Below are positions 13,560-20,816 of a DNA stretch of 20,830 nucleotides, one piece after another. The DNA lies in the NCBI GenBank assembly GCA_044448905.1, contig JBIOHJ010000054.1, positions 1 through 20,830 of the forward strand. The letters are read 5' to 3'. The DNA is from JBIOHJ01 sp044448905 (lineage in GTDB: Bacteria; Bacteroidota; Bacteroidia; AKYH767-A; OLB10). A program made the translations under genes and the position numbers. The notes beneath the pieces were generated by a model, which was given only the letters and a program-made list of their open reading frames with translations, did not search any database and was not told the DNA's origin. The first letter of the stretch is position 1. Each line of letters begins with the position of its first letter.

Positions 13560-14978
13560 TTATTTTCCACTTCCTTTTATAATGGTGCGAAACGTGTAAA
13601 ATAATATTTTGAAATCGAGCGCGAGGCTCATGTTTTCAATATATATAACATCATACTTTAGGCGTTCGATCATTTGTTCTACATTTTCGGCATAGCCGAA
13701 TTTTACCTGACCCCACGAAGTAATACCCGGCTGCACTTTATGCAAATGACGATAATGCGGAGCGCGGTCCATAATCTGATCAATATAAAACTGCCTTTCG
13801 GGACGCGGGCCTACTAACGACATATCGCCAATCAACACATTCCAGAACTGCGGAATTTCATCGAGCCTGATTTTTCGCATCCATTTTCCAAAACGGGTTA
13901 TACGCTCATCGTTATGGCTAGATAACATGGGAGTGCCTTCTTTTTCTGCATCCGAATGCATGGAACGGAATTTATAAATGTTAAATGGAACACCATGAAG
14001 CCCTATCCGTTCCTGTGTAAAAAATATGGGTCCGCGGCTCGATAATTTTATAATAACAGAAACCACAATAAAGACGGGCAAAAACAAAATCAAAAACAAA
14101 AACGAAATGGTAATATCAACCAATCGTTTTACACCTTGCTGCCATACGGGCATCAGGTATGGATGAATTTCGATTAGTGGGGCTCCAAAGATTCCGGTCA
14201 TTTTTACAGAACCCGAAAGAATATCGTACATGTCGGGAATTATTTTTACCAGCACATTGGTATCCTCCAACTCGTTAAGGATATTACCGATGCTTTCGTG
14301 TTCCGAAGATTCAATTGCAATAATAACTTCTTCAATATTTTTTTCTTTAATAACTTTTTGAAGGTCTCTTATCCCTCCTAAATGTGGAAGGTGCTTTCCC
14401 AGGAGCTTACCGTTATTTTCATCAACATGAATAAAGCCAACAAATTTATTTCCCTGGCTTAGCGGAGCCGATTCCAAATCATGGTAAAGCTTTAATGCAT
14501 TTTGATTGCTCCCAACCAGCAGCGAAACAAAGCCGATTTGGCGGCTTTTAATTTTTCTGCCTGTAGAGGCTGTAAGCAGGTAACGGAATAATGCGGTGAT
14601 GCCAAATTGCAATACAAACAAGGTTAAAAAAGTGTCGTAATAACTTTTATAGGAAACAATCACGTCATCAAGCAGCAATGAAAAAAATATTACAAGAACT
14701 CCAAGGAACGACAAATAAAAAGTTTGTCCTATTTCCTTAAGCCGTGCTTTGCGGTAAATATTATTGTAGGTGCCGGTAAATGCATATAATAGTACCCAGA
14801 AAACAGGAATTACAAATACTCCGAAATAAAATTTCCACTCAAAGTGAAATGGAATTTCGTAACCAAATTTTGTTGATTCAATGAATACTTTTCGGTAATA
14901 ATAAAAGATTCCCCAGGCAAGTGAAGCGGCAAAGAAATCAGCCAGAATATATTTTAGTGCCTGCTTTTTCTTATTCAT
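13560..14978 (-). CDS. Polyprenyl-phosphate sugar phosphotransferase (exopolysaccharide/surface glycan initiation)
   Basis: 472 residues from the ATG at 14978. The N-terminal ~150 residues have four or five membrane segments (ILADFFAASLAWGIFYYY, FGVFVIPVFWVLLYAFTG, and others). A central ~130-residue CoA-binding-like domain follows (IGFVSLLVGSNQNALKLYHDL … EVIIAIES). Then come a further membrane helix and the bacterial sugar transferase domain with KFRSM, RLDEIPQFWNVL, SLVGPRPE and QPGITSWGQV. The WcaJ/WbaP/PglC-type domain attaches the first sugar-1-phosphate to undecaprenyl phosphate at the inner membrane. Its ATG overlaps the stop of the upstream lipoprotein gene (TGATG), so translation is probably coupled. 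No glycosyltransferases follow, so the rest of the pathway is elsewhere. Confidence 0.92.
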   Translation of the reverse strand: MNKKKQALKYILADFFAASLAWGIFYYYRKVFIESTKFGYEIPFHFEWKFYFGVFVIPVFWVLLYAFTGTYNNIYRKARLKEIGQTFYLSFLGVLVIFFSLLLDDVIVSYKSYYDTFLTLFVLQFGITALFRYLLTASTGRKIKSRQIGFVSLLVGSNQNALKLYHDLESAPLSQGNKFVGFIHVDENNGKLLGKHLPHLGGIRDLQKVIKEKNIEEVIIAIESSEHESIGNILNELEDTNVLVKIIPDMYDILSGSVKMTGIFGAPLIEIHPYLMPVWQQGVKRLVDITISFLFLILFLPVFIVVSVIIKLSSRGPIFFTQERIGLHGVPFNIYKFRSMHSDAEKEGTPMLSSHNDERITRFGKWMRKIRLDEIPQFWNVLIGDMSLVGPRPERQFYIDQIMDRAPHYRHLHKVQPGITSWGQVKFGYAENVEQMIERLKYDVIYIENMSLALDFKILFYTFRTIIKGSGK

Positions 14979-15844
14979 CAATTATGTAAAAGCTTAAAAT
15001 TATCAAAATAAAATGCAGGAGCACCTACTTCGGTGTCTTTGGTACCTTCAATATAAATTTTATAATCAATTGCATTGGGGTATGCCTGTATTACAGATGC
15101 CAATTCAATATACAGCTTATTCCAGGTTTCTTTTGCATTGATAACAATTACGGGTACATCATAGGTTGTATTAAATTCCTTTGAAATGATTCCTATAATA
15201 AATTGTTGGTTGCATTTGTAATTTACTTCGAGATAAACCGATTGTCCGAATATTGGCAGGTCATATCCATTAGACGTTTCCACTTTAAAATGTATACGCG
15301 TTTCATTTAAATAAACCGCGCCACTTCCTGTTCCTTCAAAAATATCGGGTTCACTGTTTTTTAAGTGAACCATGCCGGTATCGCTGTTTGCCGATTCAAT
15401 AAAATCATGTCCGGCATCATCTTCAAAATCTTCGCACCATGTGCAAACCACACTATCGTAATAAGCAATAACAGGAGTTATTTCAACAGGAACTCCCGCA
15501 ACGAGAGTTACCGTTTGTGTATATGGCTTATATAATGGATAAACGCCCCTTGTATTTGAAGTTCCATTTAAAATTACCCCGGGAAAAAAAATCATTTCAT
15601 GAACACCAGTTTCAAGCAATGGAAAATTTGTGGGTATTGGATAAGCTCCCTGATAGCGTGTGTCTATGTTAACATAAAAATCAGTGATTTTATGTGAGGA
15701 GGATCCTATAGAAGAATTGAACTGAACAGAACTTATGTTAAGATAAGATGGAATTGGTTCAGCCGGATTAATGAGGTCGCACGAATAAAATAAACATGCC
15801 ATTCCAAACCAGGATACTATTAACTTGATTTTTGCGAATTTCAT
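14978..15844 (-). CDS. Hypothetical lipoprotein, probable beta-sandwich
   Basis: 288 residues. The signal ends in FYSC (Cys22), so it is a lipoprotein. The N-terminal half (~30-125) reads as an Ig/carboxypeptidase-regulatory-like beta domain ending in TVTLVAGVPVEITPVIAYY. A CTWCEDFED motif (134-142) opens a second half resembling a jelly-roll carbohydrate-binding module (GTGSGAVYLN … SVYLEVNYKCNQQFIIGI … WNKLYIELASV … FYFDNFKLL). The glycan role is inferred. One-base overlap with the sugar-transferase gene downstream and a 49-base gap from the oxidoreductase upstream suggest one unit for surface polysaccharide. No name is known to me. Confidence 0.8.
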   Translation of the reverse strand: MKFAKIKLIVSWFGMACLFYSCDLINPAEPIPSYLNISSVQFNSSIGSSSHKITDFYVNIDTRYQGAYPIPTNFPLLETGVHEMIFFPGVILNGTSNTRGVYPLYKPYTQTVTLVAGVPVEITPVIAYYDSVVCTWCEDFEDDAGHDFIESANSDTGMVHLKNSEPDIFEGTGSGAVYLNETRIHFKVETSNGYDLPIFGQSVYLEVNYKCNQQFIIGIISKEFNTTYDVPVIVINAKETWNKLYIELASVIQAYPNAIDYKIYIEGTKDTEVGAPAFYFDNFKLLHN

Positions 15845-15893
15845 AATTAAGTAATCTGCGGATAGCTTTCGAATGGCGATTGTTAATACCCGG

Positions 15894-16880
15894 TTAAAAA
15901 ATTTCCTCCGCTAATAATTTTATACGATCCGATATCTGGTTTGCAATTTTTACAGCCATATAGCCATCATAAGCACTAACAGTTGGATCTGTATCATCGT
16001 TAATTGCTTTTGCAAAAAGTTCAAATTCGGTTTTAATAGCATTGGTTTCTTCAACTTGAGGATTTTCAAAATAAATCTGTTTCACACCTTTATTATTTCC
16101 CAGGTCAACGGTAACAGCAAGCGGATCGGGAATGCCGGTGATGGATTTAAGTTTTACGATTTCGGTTTTTCTTTTCAGAAAATCAACAGATATATAAGCA
16201 TCGCGTTGAAAAAATCTTGCTTTGCGCATATTCTTCAGCGAAATCCTGCTGGCGGTAAGATTTGCCACACATCTGTTTTCAAATTCAATACGCGCATTAG
16301 CGATATCGGGCGTATCGCTTACAATTGCCACACCACTTGCCTCGATATTTTTTACCGGTGATTTTACACAACTCAATACAATATCAATGTCATGAATCAT
16401 CAAATCATGAATTACCGAAACATCGGTACCACGCGGATTAAACTGTGCAAGCCGGTGTGCTTCTATAAACATAGGTTGTTTAATCGAACTATTAGCTGAA
16501 ATAAATGCAGGATTAAACCTTTCAACATGACCAACCTGCACTTTTACATTTTTGGCTTTTGCTTTTTCAGCTAATGCCAACGCTTCATTTACCGTACTTG
16601 CCAAAGGTTTTTCAATAAAAAGATGTTTTAATTTTTCAATGGCACTTATTGCATAATCATAATGAAATATGGTAGGAGTGACCACATCAATTATATCCGA
16701 ATCATCAATTAATTTTTCAAAATCAACATAGCGCTTAATTCTTGATTCCGCTTCAAAAACAGCCGCTTTTTGCTTATCAATATCATAAAAACCTGAAATA
16801 GTATAATCGGGCAATTCCTTTAAAATATTAACATGAATTTTTCCCAGATGTCCGACCCCTATTATTCCAATGCGAAGCAT
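15894..16880 (-). CDS. Gfo/Idh/MocA-family oxidoreductase (probable sugar-nucleotide dehydrogenase)
   Basis: 328 residues from the ATG at 16880, which gives MLRIGIIGVGHLGKIH directly; the frame extends 20 codons further but through the promoter. The Rossmann motif GVGHLG (8-13) binds NAD(P), and IEKPLA (87-92) carries the family Lys-Pro. VGHVERFNPAF (~114-124) and HDLMIHDIDIVL follow. This combination resembles UDP-GlcNAc 3-dehydrogenase (GnnA-like) and related sugar-nucleotide enzymes, an inference from motifs. No GnnB aminotransferase is adjacent. Its position ahead of a lipoprotein and a polyprenyl-phosphate sugar transferase fits envelope glycan synthesis. Cytoplasmic. Confidence 0.87.
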   Translation of the reverse strand: MLRIGIIGVGHLGKIHVNILKELPDYTISGFYDIDKQKAAVFEAESRIKRYVDFEKLIDDSDIIDVVTPTIFHYDYAISAIEKLKHLFIEKPLASTVNEALALAEKAKAKNVKVQVGHVERFNPAFISANSSIKQPMFIEAHRLAQFNPRGTDVSVIHDLMIHDIDIVLSCVKSPVKNIEASGVAIVSDTPDIANARIEFENRCVANLTASRISLKNMRKARFFQRDAYISVDFLKRKTEIVKLKSITGIPDPLAVTVDLGNNKGVKQIYFENPQVEETNAIKTEFELFAKAINDDTDPTVSAYDGYMAVKIANQISDRIKLLAEEIF

Positions 16881-16895
16881 TACCTTATTTTTTTG

Positions 16896-16903
16896 CAAAC
16901 CTA
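16896..16903 (-). promoter_or_regulatory. -7 box for the oxidoreductase unit
   Basis: On the minus strand this reads TAGGTTTG, matching TAnnTTTG, 15 bases before the ATG at 16880, and so supports that start. A small inverted repeat, AGGG-TTCTAG-CCCT (16918-16931), lies 15-28 bases further upstream, about where the -33 region would be, and could be an operator. Confidence 0.5.
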
Positions 16904-16937
16904 CATGAAAAAGGGTCAGGGTTCTAGCCCTAAAGCT

Positions 16938-17001
16938 CAAAGTTCAATATTGATTCTCAAAACATTCCTTTTACGCACGTTGCCATGTGCTTTGAACCTT
17001 T
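16938..17001. repeat. Degenerate inverted word repeat (CAAAGTTCAA / TTTGAACCTTT)
   Basis: CAAAGTTCAA (16938-16947) and TTTGAACCTTT (16991-17001) are imperfect inverted copies separated by 43 bases, between the divergent oxidoreductase and pcm genes. This may be a decayed member of the word-repeat class; the match is too short to be certain. Confidence 0.35.
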
Positions 17002-17021
17002 AACTTAATCCGCTTACTTTG
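16991..17021 (+). promoter_or_regulatory. Probable pcm promoter
   Basis: TTTG (16991-16994), a 19-base spacer and TTACTTTG (17014-17021, one mismatch to TAnnTTTG) lie 17 bases before the pcm ATG. The spacing equals that of the promoter at 5086-5116. Confidence 0.45.
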
Positions 17022-17037
17022 CGGAATATTTTATTCA

Positions 17038-17688
17038 ATGCAATTGATAGATTCATTCCGGCACCAGGGACTTAGGCGCAAACTTATTGATGAACTCCGC
17101 CTTAAAGGAATAAAAGATGAAAAAGTGCTGGAGGCTATGTATAAAGTTCCGCGCCATTTTTTTATGGACAATACTTTTTTAGAATTTGCCTATCAGGACA
17201 AAGCATTTCCGATTGAAGCAGGGCAAACCATCTCGCAGCCATATACAGTAGCTTTCCAGACGCAATTATTACAAATTGAAAAGGGGCAAAAAATTCTCGA
17301 AATAGGAACAGGCTCCGGATACCAGGCATGTATTCTCGAAAAAATGGGCGCTAAGGTATTTACCATTGAACGGCATAAGGCATTGTTTCAAAAAACCAAA
17401 AAACTGCTGGGAGCGCTTAATTCCAATATAAAAACATTTTTTGGTGATGGCTTTAAGGGTATCCCCGCTTTTGCGCCATTTGATAAGATTATCATAACTT
17501 GTGGTGCCCCGTCAGCTCCTATTGAATTATTAAAACAATTAAAAACGAGTGGTTTAATGGCTGTTCCAGTTGGGGGATCCAAAGGTCAAACCATGACAAC
17601 TATTATTAAAAAGGACGAGCAGCATCATGAAATAATTGAACTTGGCAGGTTTAATTTTGTGCCCATGTTGAAGGATAAAGTAAATTGA
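17038..17688 (+). CDS. pcm: Protein-L-isoaspartate O-methyltransferase
   Basis: 216 residues, the normal size. It methylates isoaspartyl residues in aged proteins using S-adenosylmethionine, which starts their repair. VPRHFF (37-42), AGQTISQPYTVAFQTQLL (61-78, with the substrate-site Ser66) and the SAM motif ILEIGTGSGYQ (86-96) are all present in family order. The end is PVGGSKGQTMTTIIKKDE … RFNFVPML, as expected. It is cytoplasmic, single-gene, and divergent from the oxidoreductase. No unusual residue is noted. Confidence 0.95.
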   Translation: MQLIDSFRHQGLRRKLIDELRLKGIKDEKVLEAMYKVPRHFFMDNTFLEFAYQDKAFPIEAGQTISQPYTVAFQTQLLQIEKGQKILEIGTGSGYQACILEKMGAKVFTIERHKALFQKTKKLLGALNSNIKTFFGDGFKGIPAFAPFDKIIITCGAPSAPIELLKQLKTSGLMAVPVGGSKGQTMTTIIKKDEQHHEIIELGRFNFVPMLKDKVN

Positions 17689-17751
17689 AGTTATGCACAA
17701 TCAGGTGTTTACAATTTCAAAAAAGCTTATAACAGCAATAATTAATAATTT

Positions 17752-17759
17752 TAACTTTG
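17752..17759 (+). promoter_or_regulatory. -7 box for the first tandem barrel gene
   Basis: TAACTTTG matches TAnnTTTG, 47 bases before the ATG at 17807. No clear -33 box is seen at the expected distance. Confidence 0.45.
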
Positions 17760-17806
17760 TCCCCGAATAATTAAAAAACAAACTTAAACCTAAAATAAAA
17801 AAAGCT

Positions 17807-18685
17807 ATGAAAAAAACACTATTAATTGCATTTTGCGCAGGCATGTTCATTACAACTGCTATCGCACAGCCATTTAAACAAACCGGTGGTGAGTGCAATC
17901 TCCAGTTATTGTTTACGCCATTTGGCAACACTCCAATTGACCTTAACAACGGTATCATGTTCCGAAAATTCAATTCAGACGGAACTTCGGCATGGCGTAT
18001 TGGTTTCTCAATCGGTAGCAGCAGTAGCACAGATGTGCTGGTTCAGGCTGCTGATACGGGAGATAGTGCACCATTATCAAGTTATCCATTAACAACAGAT
18101 TATGGTCAATATACAGTAACTACGGGTGTTAACCCGCAGGCTGATGAAGTTAGTAAATCTTTTTCTTTCACCCTCAGGCCAGGTTATGAAAAGCATTACA
18201 CAGGAACCGATAGGCTTTCTCCTTATTGGGGCGGTGAATTTGTATTTACGAAATCATCTTGGTCCTCTGAAACTGATAATATCAGGGAAGGAAATTATAC
18301 AGCAGTTTATACTGATACAACTTCAGTAAATCCGGTTGTTGCAGCTCCCTGGACAGTTCATACAACAACTGAAAAGGGCGGAAGCACCACATTCGGCATT
18401 AATTTAATAGCCGGTTTTGATTTTTACTTCGCTAAAAACTTATCACTGGGTGCAGAGTTAAGCTTTGGATGGTCTTCTACAAGCTATTCAGATGTTGAAA
18501 GTGAGTATGTGGATCTGACTTCAACAACAACATCTGCGGGCTCGTTTCCACAAACCCATACCGTTACAAGCACTCATGCTGTAAAAAGTTCTCCTGACCA
18601 GGCTCAAGGCAGCTCATCAGGATTTGGCCCTGACGTTGTAGGGCAAATAAAACTTGGCTGGCTGTTTGGTGGTGGTGCCAAATAG
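17807..18685 (+). CDS. Outer-membrane-type beta-barrel protein, tandem paralogue 1
   Basis: 292 residues. The Sec signal peptide MKKTLLIAFCAGMFITTAIA|Q is cleaved at 20/21. The mature part has paired amphipathic strands with Gly and aromatics (AWRIGFSIGSSSST, SFSFTLRPGYEKHY, STTFGINLIAGFDFYFAKNLSLGAELSFGWSSTSY) and long Thr/Ser-rich loops. It ends VVGQIKLGWLFGGGAK. It shares the signal peptide, the FDFYFAKNLSLGAELSFGW-type strand and the FGGGAK end with the next gene, so the two are paralogues with divergent loops. It is predicted to sit in the outer membrane; the ligand is unknown. The last residue is not the usual C-terminal aromatic of a BAM substrate. Confidence 0.78.
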   Translation: MKKTLLIAFCAGMFITTAIAQPFKQTGGECNLQLLFTPFGNTPIDLNNGIMFRKFNSDGTSAWRIGFSIGSSSSTDVLVQAADTGDSAPLSSYPLTTDYGQYTVTTGVNPQADEVSKSFSFTLRPGYEKHYTGTDRLSPYWGGEFVFTKSSWSSETDNIREGNYTAVYTDTTSVNPVVAAPWTVHTTTEKGGSTTFGINLIAGFDFYFAKNLSLGAELSFGWSSTSYSDVESEYVDLTSTTTSAGSFPQTHTVTSTHAVKSSPDQAQGSSSGFGPDVVGQIKLGWLFGGGAK

Positions 18686-18702
18686 TAAAATAAAAAAATA
18701 AT

Positions 18703-18740
18703 AAAAAAGAGGCTGTCTCAAAAAGGCAGCCTCTTTTTTT
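18703..18740 (+). terminator. Strong intrinsic terminator after barrel gene 1
   Basis: A 13-bp perfect stem, AAAAAAGAGGCTG (18703-18715) with CAGCCTCTTTTTT (18727-18739), has an 11-base loop (TCTCAAAAAGG) and a T-run. A-run before and T-run after make it usable in both directions. Confidence 0.9.
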
Positions 18741-18879
18741 TGTTCGCCTGCAAATTAAATTTGGTACAGCCAATAATGCGATGGCATAAGTGAACAAAAT
18801 ATTTTTTTAGTGCACACAATATTTATTTCAAAAATTCGTTTATTAAAAAATATTCCATTAAAAATGTAAACTTTCAAAT

Positions 18880-18887
18880 TATCTTTG
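18880..18887 (+). promoter_or_regulatory. -7 box for the second tandem barrel gene
   Basis: TATCTTTG matches TAnnTTTG, 28 bases before the ATG at 18916. No clear -33 box is seen. Confidence 0.45.
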
Positions 18888-18915
18888 TCTCATACTAAAT
18901 TAAACACCCTCCCTT

Positions 18916-19827
18916 ATGAAAAAAACACTCCTAATAATTGCTTTTGTAATGCAGGCGTATATCGCATCGGCACAACTTCTGTCAAAAAATGGCACTCCCA
19001 TATTACCCGACTCAGCTGATTGGGCAATTGGTTTTGATGCCGCCTCGGTCTTTAAAATGATAGGAAATGTTTTTTACAACTCCATTGATACTGCCGACTG
19101 GTTTACGGCTAGCAGCCCTGCAATGACCATTTATGGTAAAAAGTGTGTTTCTGCCAATAAATTTTATAGGGTAAAAGCCCGATTGGCTTTTGGAAGTCAA
19201 ACACAAAACTATCCTGTGGTTGATATAAATACCGATAATGATAAATATCCGACATCAGCTGATTCAGTTGCTTTTGACATACAATATGGAAATGACGAGA
19301 GCAAATATTCATGGATGAATATAACGCTTTCGGCAGGAATGGAAAAGCGGCTTGGCAAAGGAAGAGTACAGGGTTATTGGGGTCCCGAAGTGTTGGTTGG
19401 TTTCGGAAACAGTAAAACATCTAATACTTTTTACAATTCAATAGATTCGTTAAACCTGGCAATTACAAGCACTTCGCCTTCATACACCTTTTCAGGTGGA
19501 ATTGATCCATCAGGAAACAAAAGAATAACCGAAATTAAAAATCCTTCTATCTTCAATTTTGGCATCCGTGCATTTGCCGGTGTCGAATATTTCTTCATGG
19601 CAGGTGCTTCTATAGGGGCCGAATTTGGATGGGGTATTGCATTCTCATCACAGGGAGCAACAGAAACCACAACAGAATATTTTGAATCGAACTTAGACAA
19701 CTCTGCTGGCGGGGTTCTGGCGGAAACAAAAGAAAGCCAGGGTAAAAATTCAAGTTTCGGCATAGATACAGACCAGGCTTATGGTGCTATAAACCTCTTT
19801 TTTTATTTTGGCGGAGGAGCTAAGTAA
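18916..19827 (+). CDS. Outer-membrane-type beta-barrel protein, tandem paralogue 2
   Basis: 303 residues. The Sec signal MKKTLLIIAFVMQAYIASA|Q is cleaved near 19/20. The mature part has strand-like segments (KFYRVKARLAFGSQ, WMNITLSAGMEKRLGKGRVQGYWGPEVLVGFG, IFNFGIRAFAGVEYFFMAGASIGAEFGWGIAF) and ends AINLFFYFGGGAK. GYWGPEVLVG matches YWGGEFVFT of paralogue 1, and the FMAGASIGAEFGWG strand and FGGGAK end also correspond. The N-terminal region (up to ~100) is not obviously similar. It has its own -7 box and a strong 3' hairpin. Function unknown. Confidence 0.78.
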   Translation: MKKTLLIIAFVMQAYIASAQLLSKNGTPILPDSADWAIGFDAASVFKMIGNVFYNSIDTADWFTASSPAMTIYGKKCVSANKFYRVKARLAFGSQTQNYPVVDINTDNDKYPTSADSVAFDIQYGNDESKYSWMNITLSAGMEKRLGKGRVQGYWGPEVLVGFGNSKTSNTFYNSIDSLNLAITSTSPSYTFSGGIDPSGNKRITEIKNPSIFNFGIRAFAGVEYFFMAGASIGAEFGWGIAFSSQGATETTTEYFESNLDNSAGGVLAETKESQGKNSSFGIDTDQAYGAINLFFYFGGGAK

Positions 19828-19846
19828 AATTTCATATGTAAAAATA

Positions 19847-19890
19847 TAAAGCGAAAGCCCCTTCGGAATTACGCAGGGGCTTTCGCTTTA
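19847..19890 (+). terminator. Long perfect hairpin after barrel gene 2
   Basis: TAAAGCGAAAGCCCCT (19847-19862) pairs perfectly with AGGGGCTTTCGCTTTA (19875-19890) around a 12-base loop. The T-run is weak, but the 16-bp stem, 20 bases after the stop, is most likely a terminator. Confidence 0.8.
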
Positions 19891-19950
19891 AGGTTAATTT
19901 ATTAACCCGGAAAAAATTAAATCAAGTTTTCAAATTCAATATAGTTTTTC

Positions 19951-19958
19951 TACATTTG
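19951..19958 (+). promoter_or_regulatory. -7 box of the rplU-rpmA promoter
   Basis: TACATTTG matches TAnnTTTG, 35 bases before the rplU ATG. The predicted transcript would begin about where the hairpin at 19963-19978 begins. Confidence 0.5.
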
Positions 19959-19962
19959 CAAC

Positions 19963-19978
19963 CCGTTTTGTAAAACGG
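19963..19978 (+). promoter_or_regulatory. Small hairpin at the start of the rplU leader
   Basis: CCGTTTT (19963-19969) and AAAACGG (19972-19978) are exact inverted repeats almost abutting. Lying at the predicted start site and 16 bases before the rplU ATG, it could be a leader hairpin or operator for ribosomal-protein control. It does not match a leader family I know. Confidence 0.4.
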
Positions 19979-19993
19979 TTAAAAAATTAAGTA

Positions 19994-20305
19994 ATGTACG
20001 CAATTGTAAATATAGCTGGACAACAGCTAAAAGTAACAGAAAACGACCAGATTTTTGTTCACCGCCTGCCGGAAGAAGAAGGCAAGTCAATAAAATTCAA
20101 AGAAGTTCTCCTTATTGATGACGAGGGGAAAATAAAGATAGGTGACCCCTTAATTAAAGGAGCCAACATTATAGCCAAAGTGCTTTCACATGTTAAGGGC
20201 GATAAAGTTCTCGTGTTTAAGAAAAAAAGAAGAAAGGGTTACCAGAAAATGAATGGTCACCGCCAGCAATTCACCAAAATACAGATTGAAAAAATAAAAG
20301 CATAA
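19994..20305 (+). CDS. rplU: Ribosomal protein L21
   Basis: 103 residues, exactly the usual length. It binds 23S rRNA in the large subunit. MYAIVNIAGQQLKVTENDQIFVHRL, EEGKSIKFKEVLLI and the C-terminal KKKRRKGYQKMNGHRQQFTKIQIEKI are all typical. rpmA follows after 80 bases, the nearly universal order. The gap is unusually filled by a palindromic repeat. Confidence 0.97.
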   Translation: MYAIVNIAGQQLKVTENDQIFVHRLPEEEGKSIKFKEVLLIDDEGKIKIGDPLIKGANIIAKVLSHVKGDKVLVFKKKRRKGYQKMNGHRQQFTKIQIEKIKA

Positions 20306-20310
20306 TTTAT

Positions 20311-20378
20311 AAGTATTCAGTAACCAGTATTCAGTTCGGAGCAAAAACTGATTACTTGAACTGAATACTGAATACCTT
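20311..20378. repeat. Palindrome of reiterated GTATTCAGT words between rplU and rpmA
   Basis: CAGTATTCAGTTC (20325-20337) is an exact 13-base inverted repeat of GAACTGAATACTG (20358-20370). Outside it GTATTCAG recurs at 20313-20320 and its complement CTGAATAC at 20368-20375. The loop also carries a related ACTGATTACT. The element occupies nearly all of the 80-base gap inside a ribosomal protein operon. Confidence 0.8.
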
Positions 20379-20385
20379 AAAACAA

Positions 20386-20658
20386 ATGGCACATAAAAAA
20401 GGAGTCGGCAGTTCGAGAAACGGACGCGAATCGCATAGCAAGCGACTTGGAATAAAAATATTTGGGGGGCAAAAAGTAATTGCCGGCAACATTATAGTGC
20501 GTCAAAGGGGCACTAACCACCATCCGGCTGACGGGGTTGGTATTGGAAAAGATCATACATTATTTGCTTTACGGGACGGAATAGTGGTTTTCCGAAAAAA
20601 ATACAACGAAAAGTCATATGTTTATGTAATGCCCTCTTTACCCGCTGCACAGGCTTAA
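20386..20658 (+). CDS. rpmA: Ribosomal protein L27
   Basis: 90 residues, normal length. MAHKKGVGSSRNGRESHSKRLGIKIFGGQ, GNIIVRQRGTNHHPADGVGIGKDHTLFAL and VVFRKK are textbook L27. The N-terminal tail, which reaches the peptidyl-transferase centre, starts directly with MAHKKG and has no cleavable extension of the Firmicutes type. It is co-transcribed with rplU and followed by a terminator. Confidence 0.97.
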   Translation: MAHKKGVGSSRNGRESHSKRLGIKIFGGQKVIAGNIIVRQRGTNHHPADGVGIGKDHTLFALRDGIVVFRKKYNEKSYVYVMPSLPAAQA

Positions 20659-20678
20659 AGACAGTTTTTTCATGGTCA

Positions 20679-20706
20679 GCCTTCATCGAAAGATGAGGGC
20701 TTTTTT
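20679..20706 (+). terminator. Intrinsic terminator of rplU-rpmA
   Basis: GCCTTCATC (20679-20687) pairs with GATGAGGGC (20692-20700) with one T-G wobble and a GAAA tetraloop, followed by six T. Confidence 0.92.
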
Positions 20707-20816
20707 AGTCCTAAACTTTATCTTAAACCTTTTTCAAATAAGTTTTGATATGTAGAAAATAATTTTTTTCTTTGTCATCCTTTTGTTTTAACCCATCTGA
20801 ACCACAAAATACATCT

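Noticed and set aside
18703..18740. GAGGCTGTCTCAAAA sequence as an insertion-sequence end
   Set aside because: Resembles IS termini I have seen, but there is no second end or transposase nearby; it works fully as a terminator.
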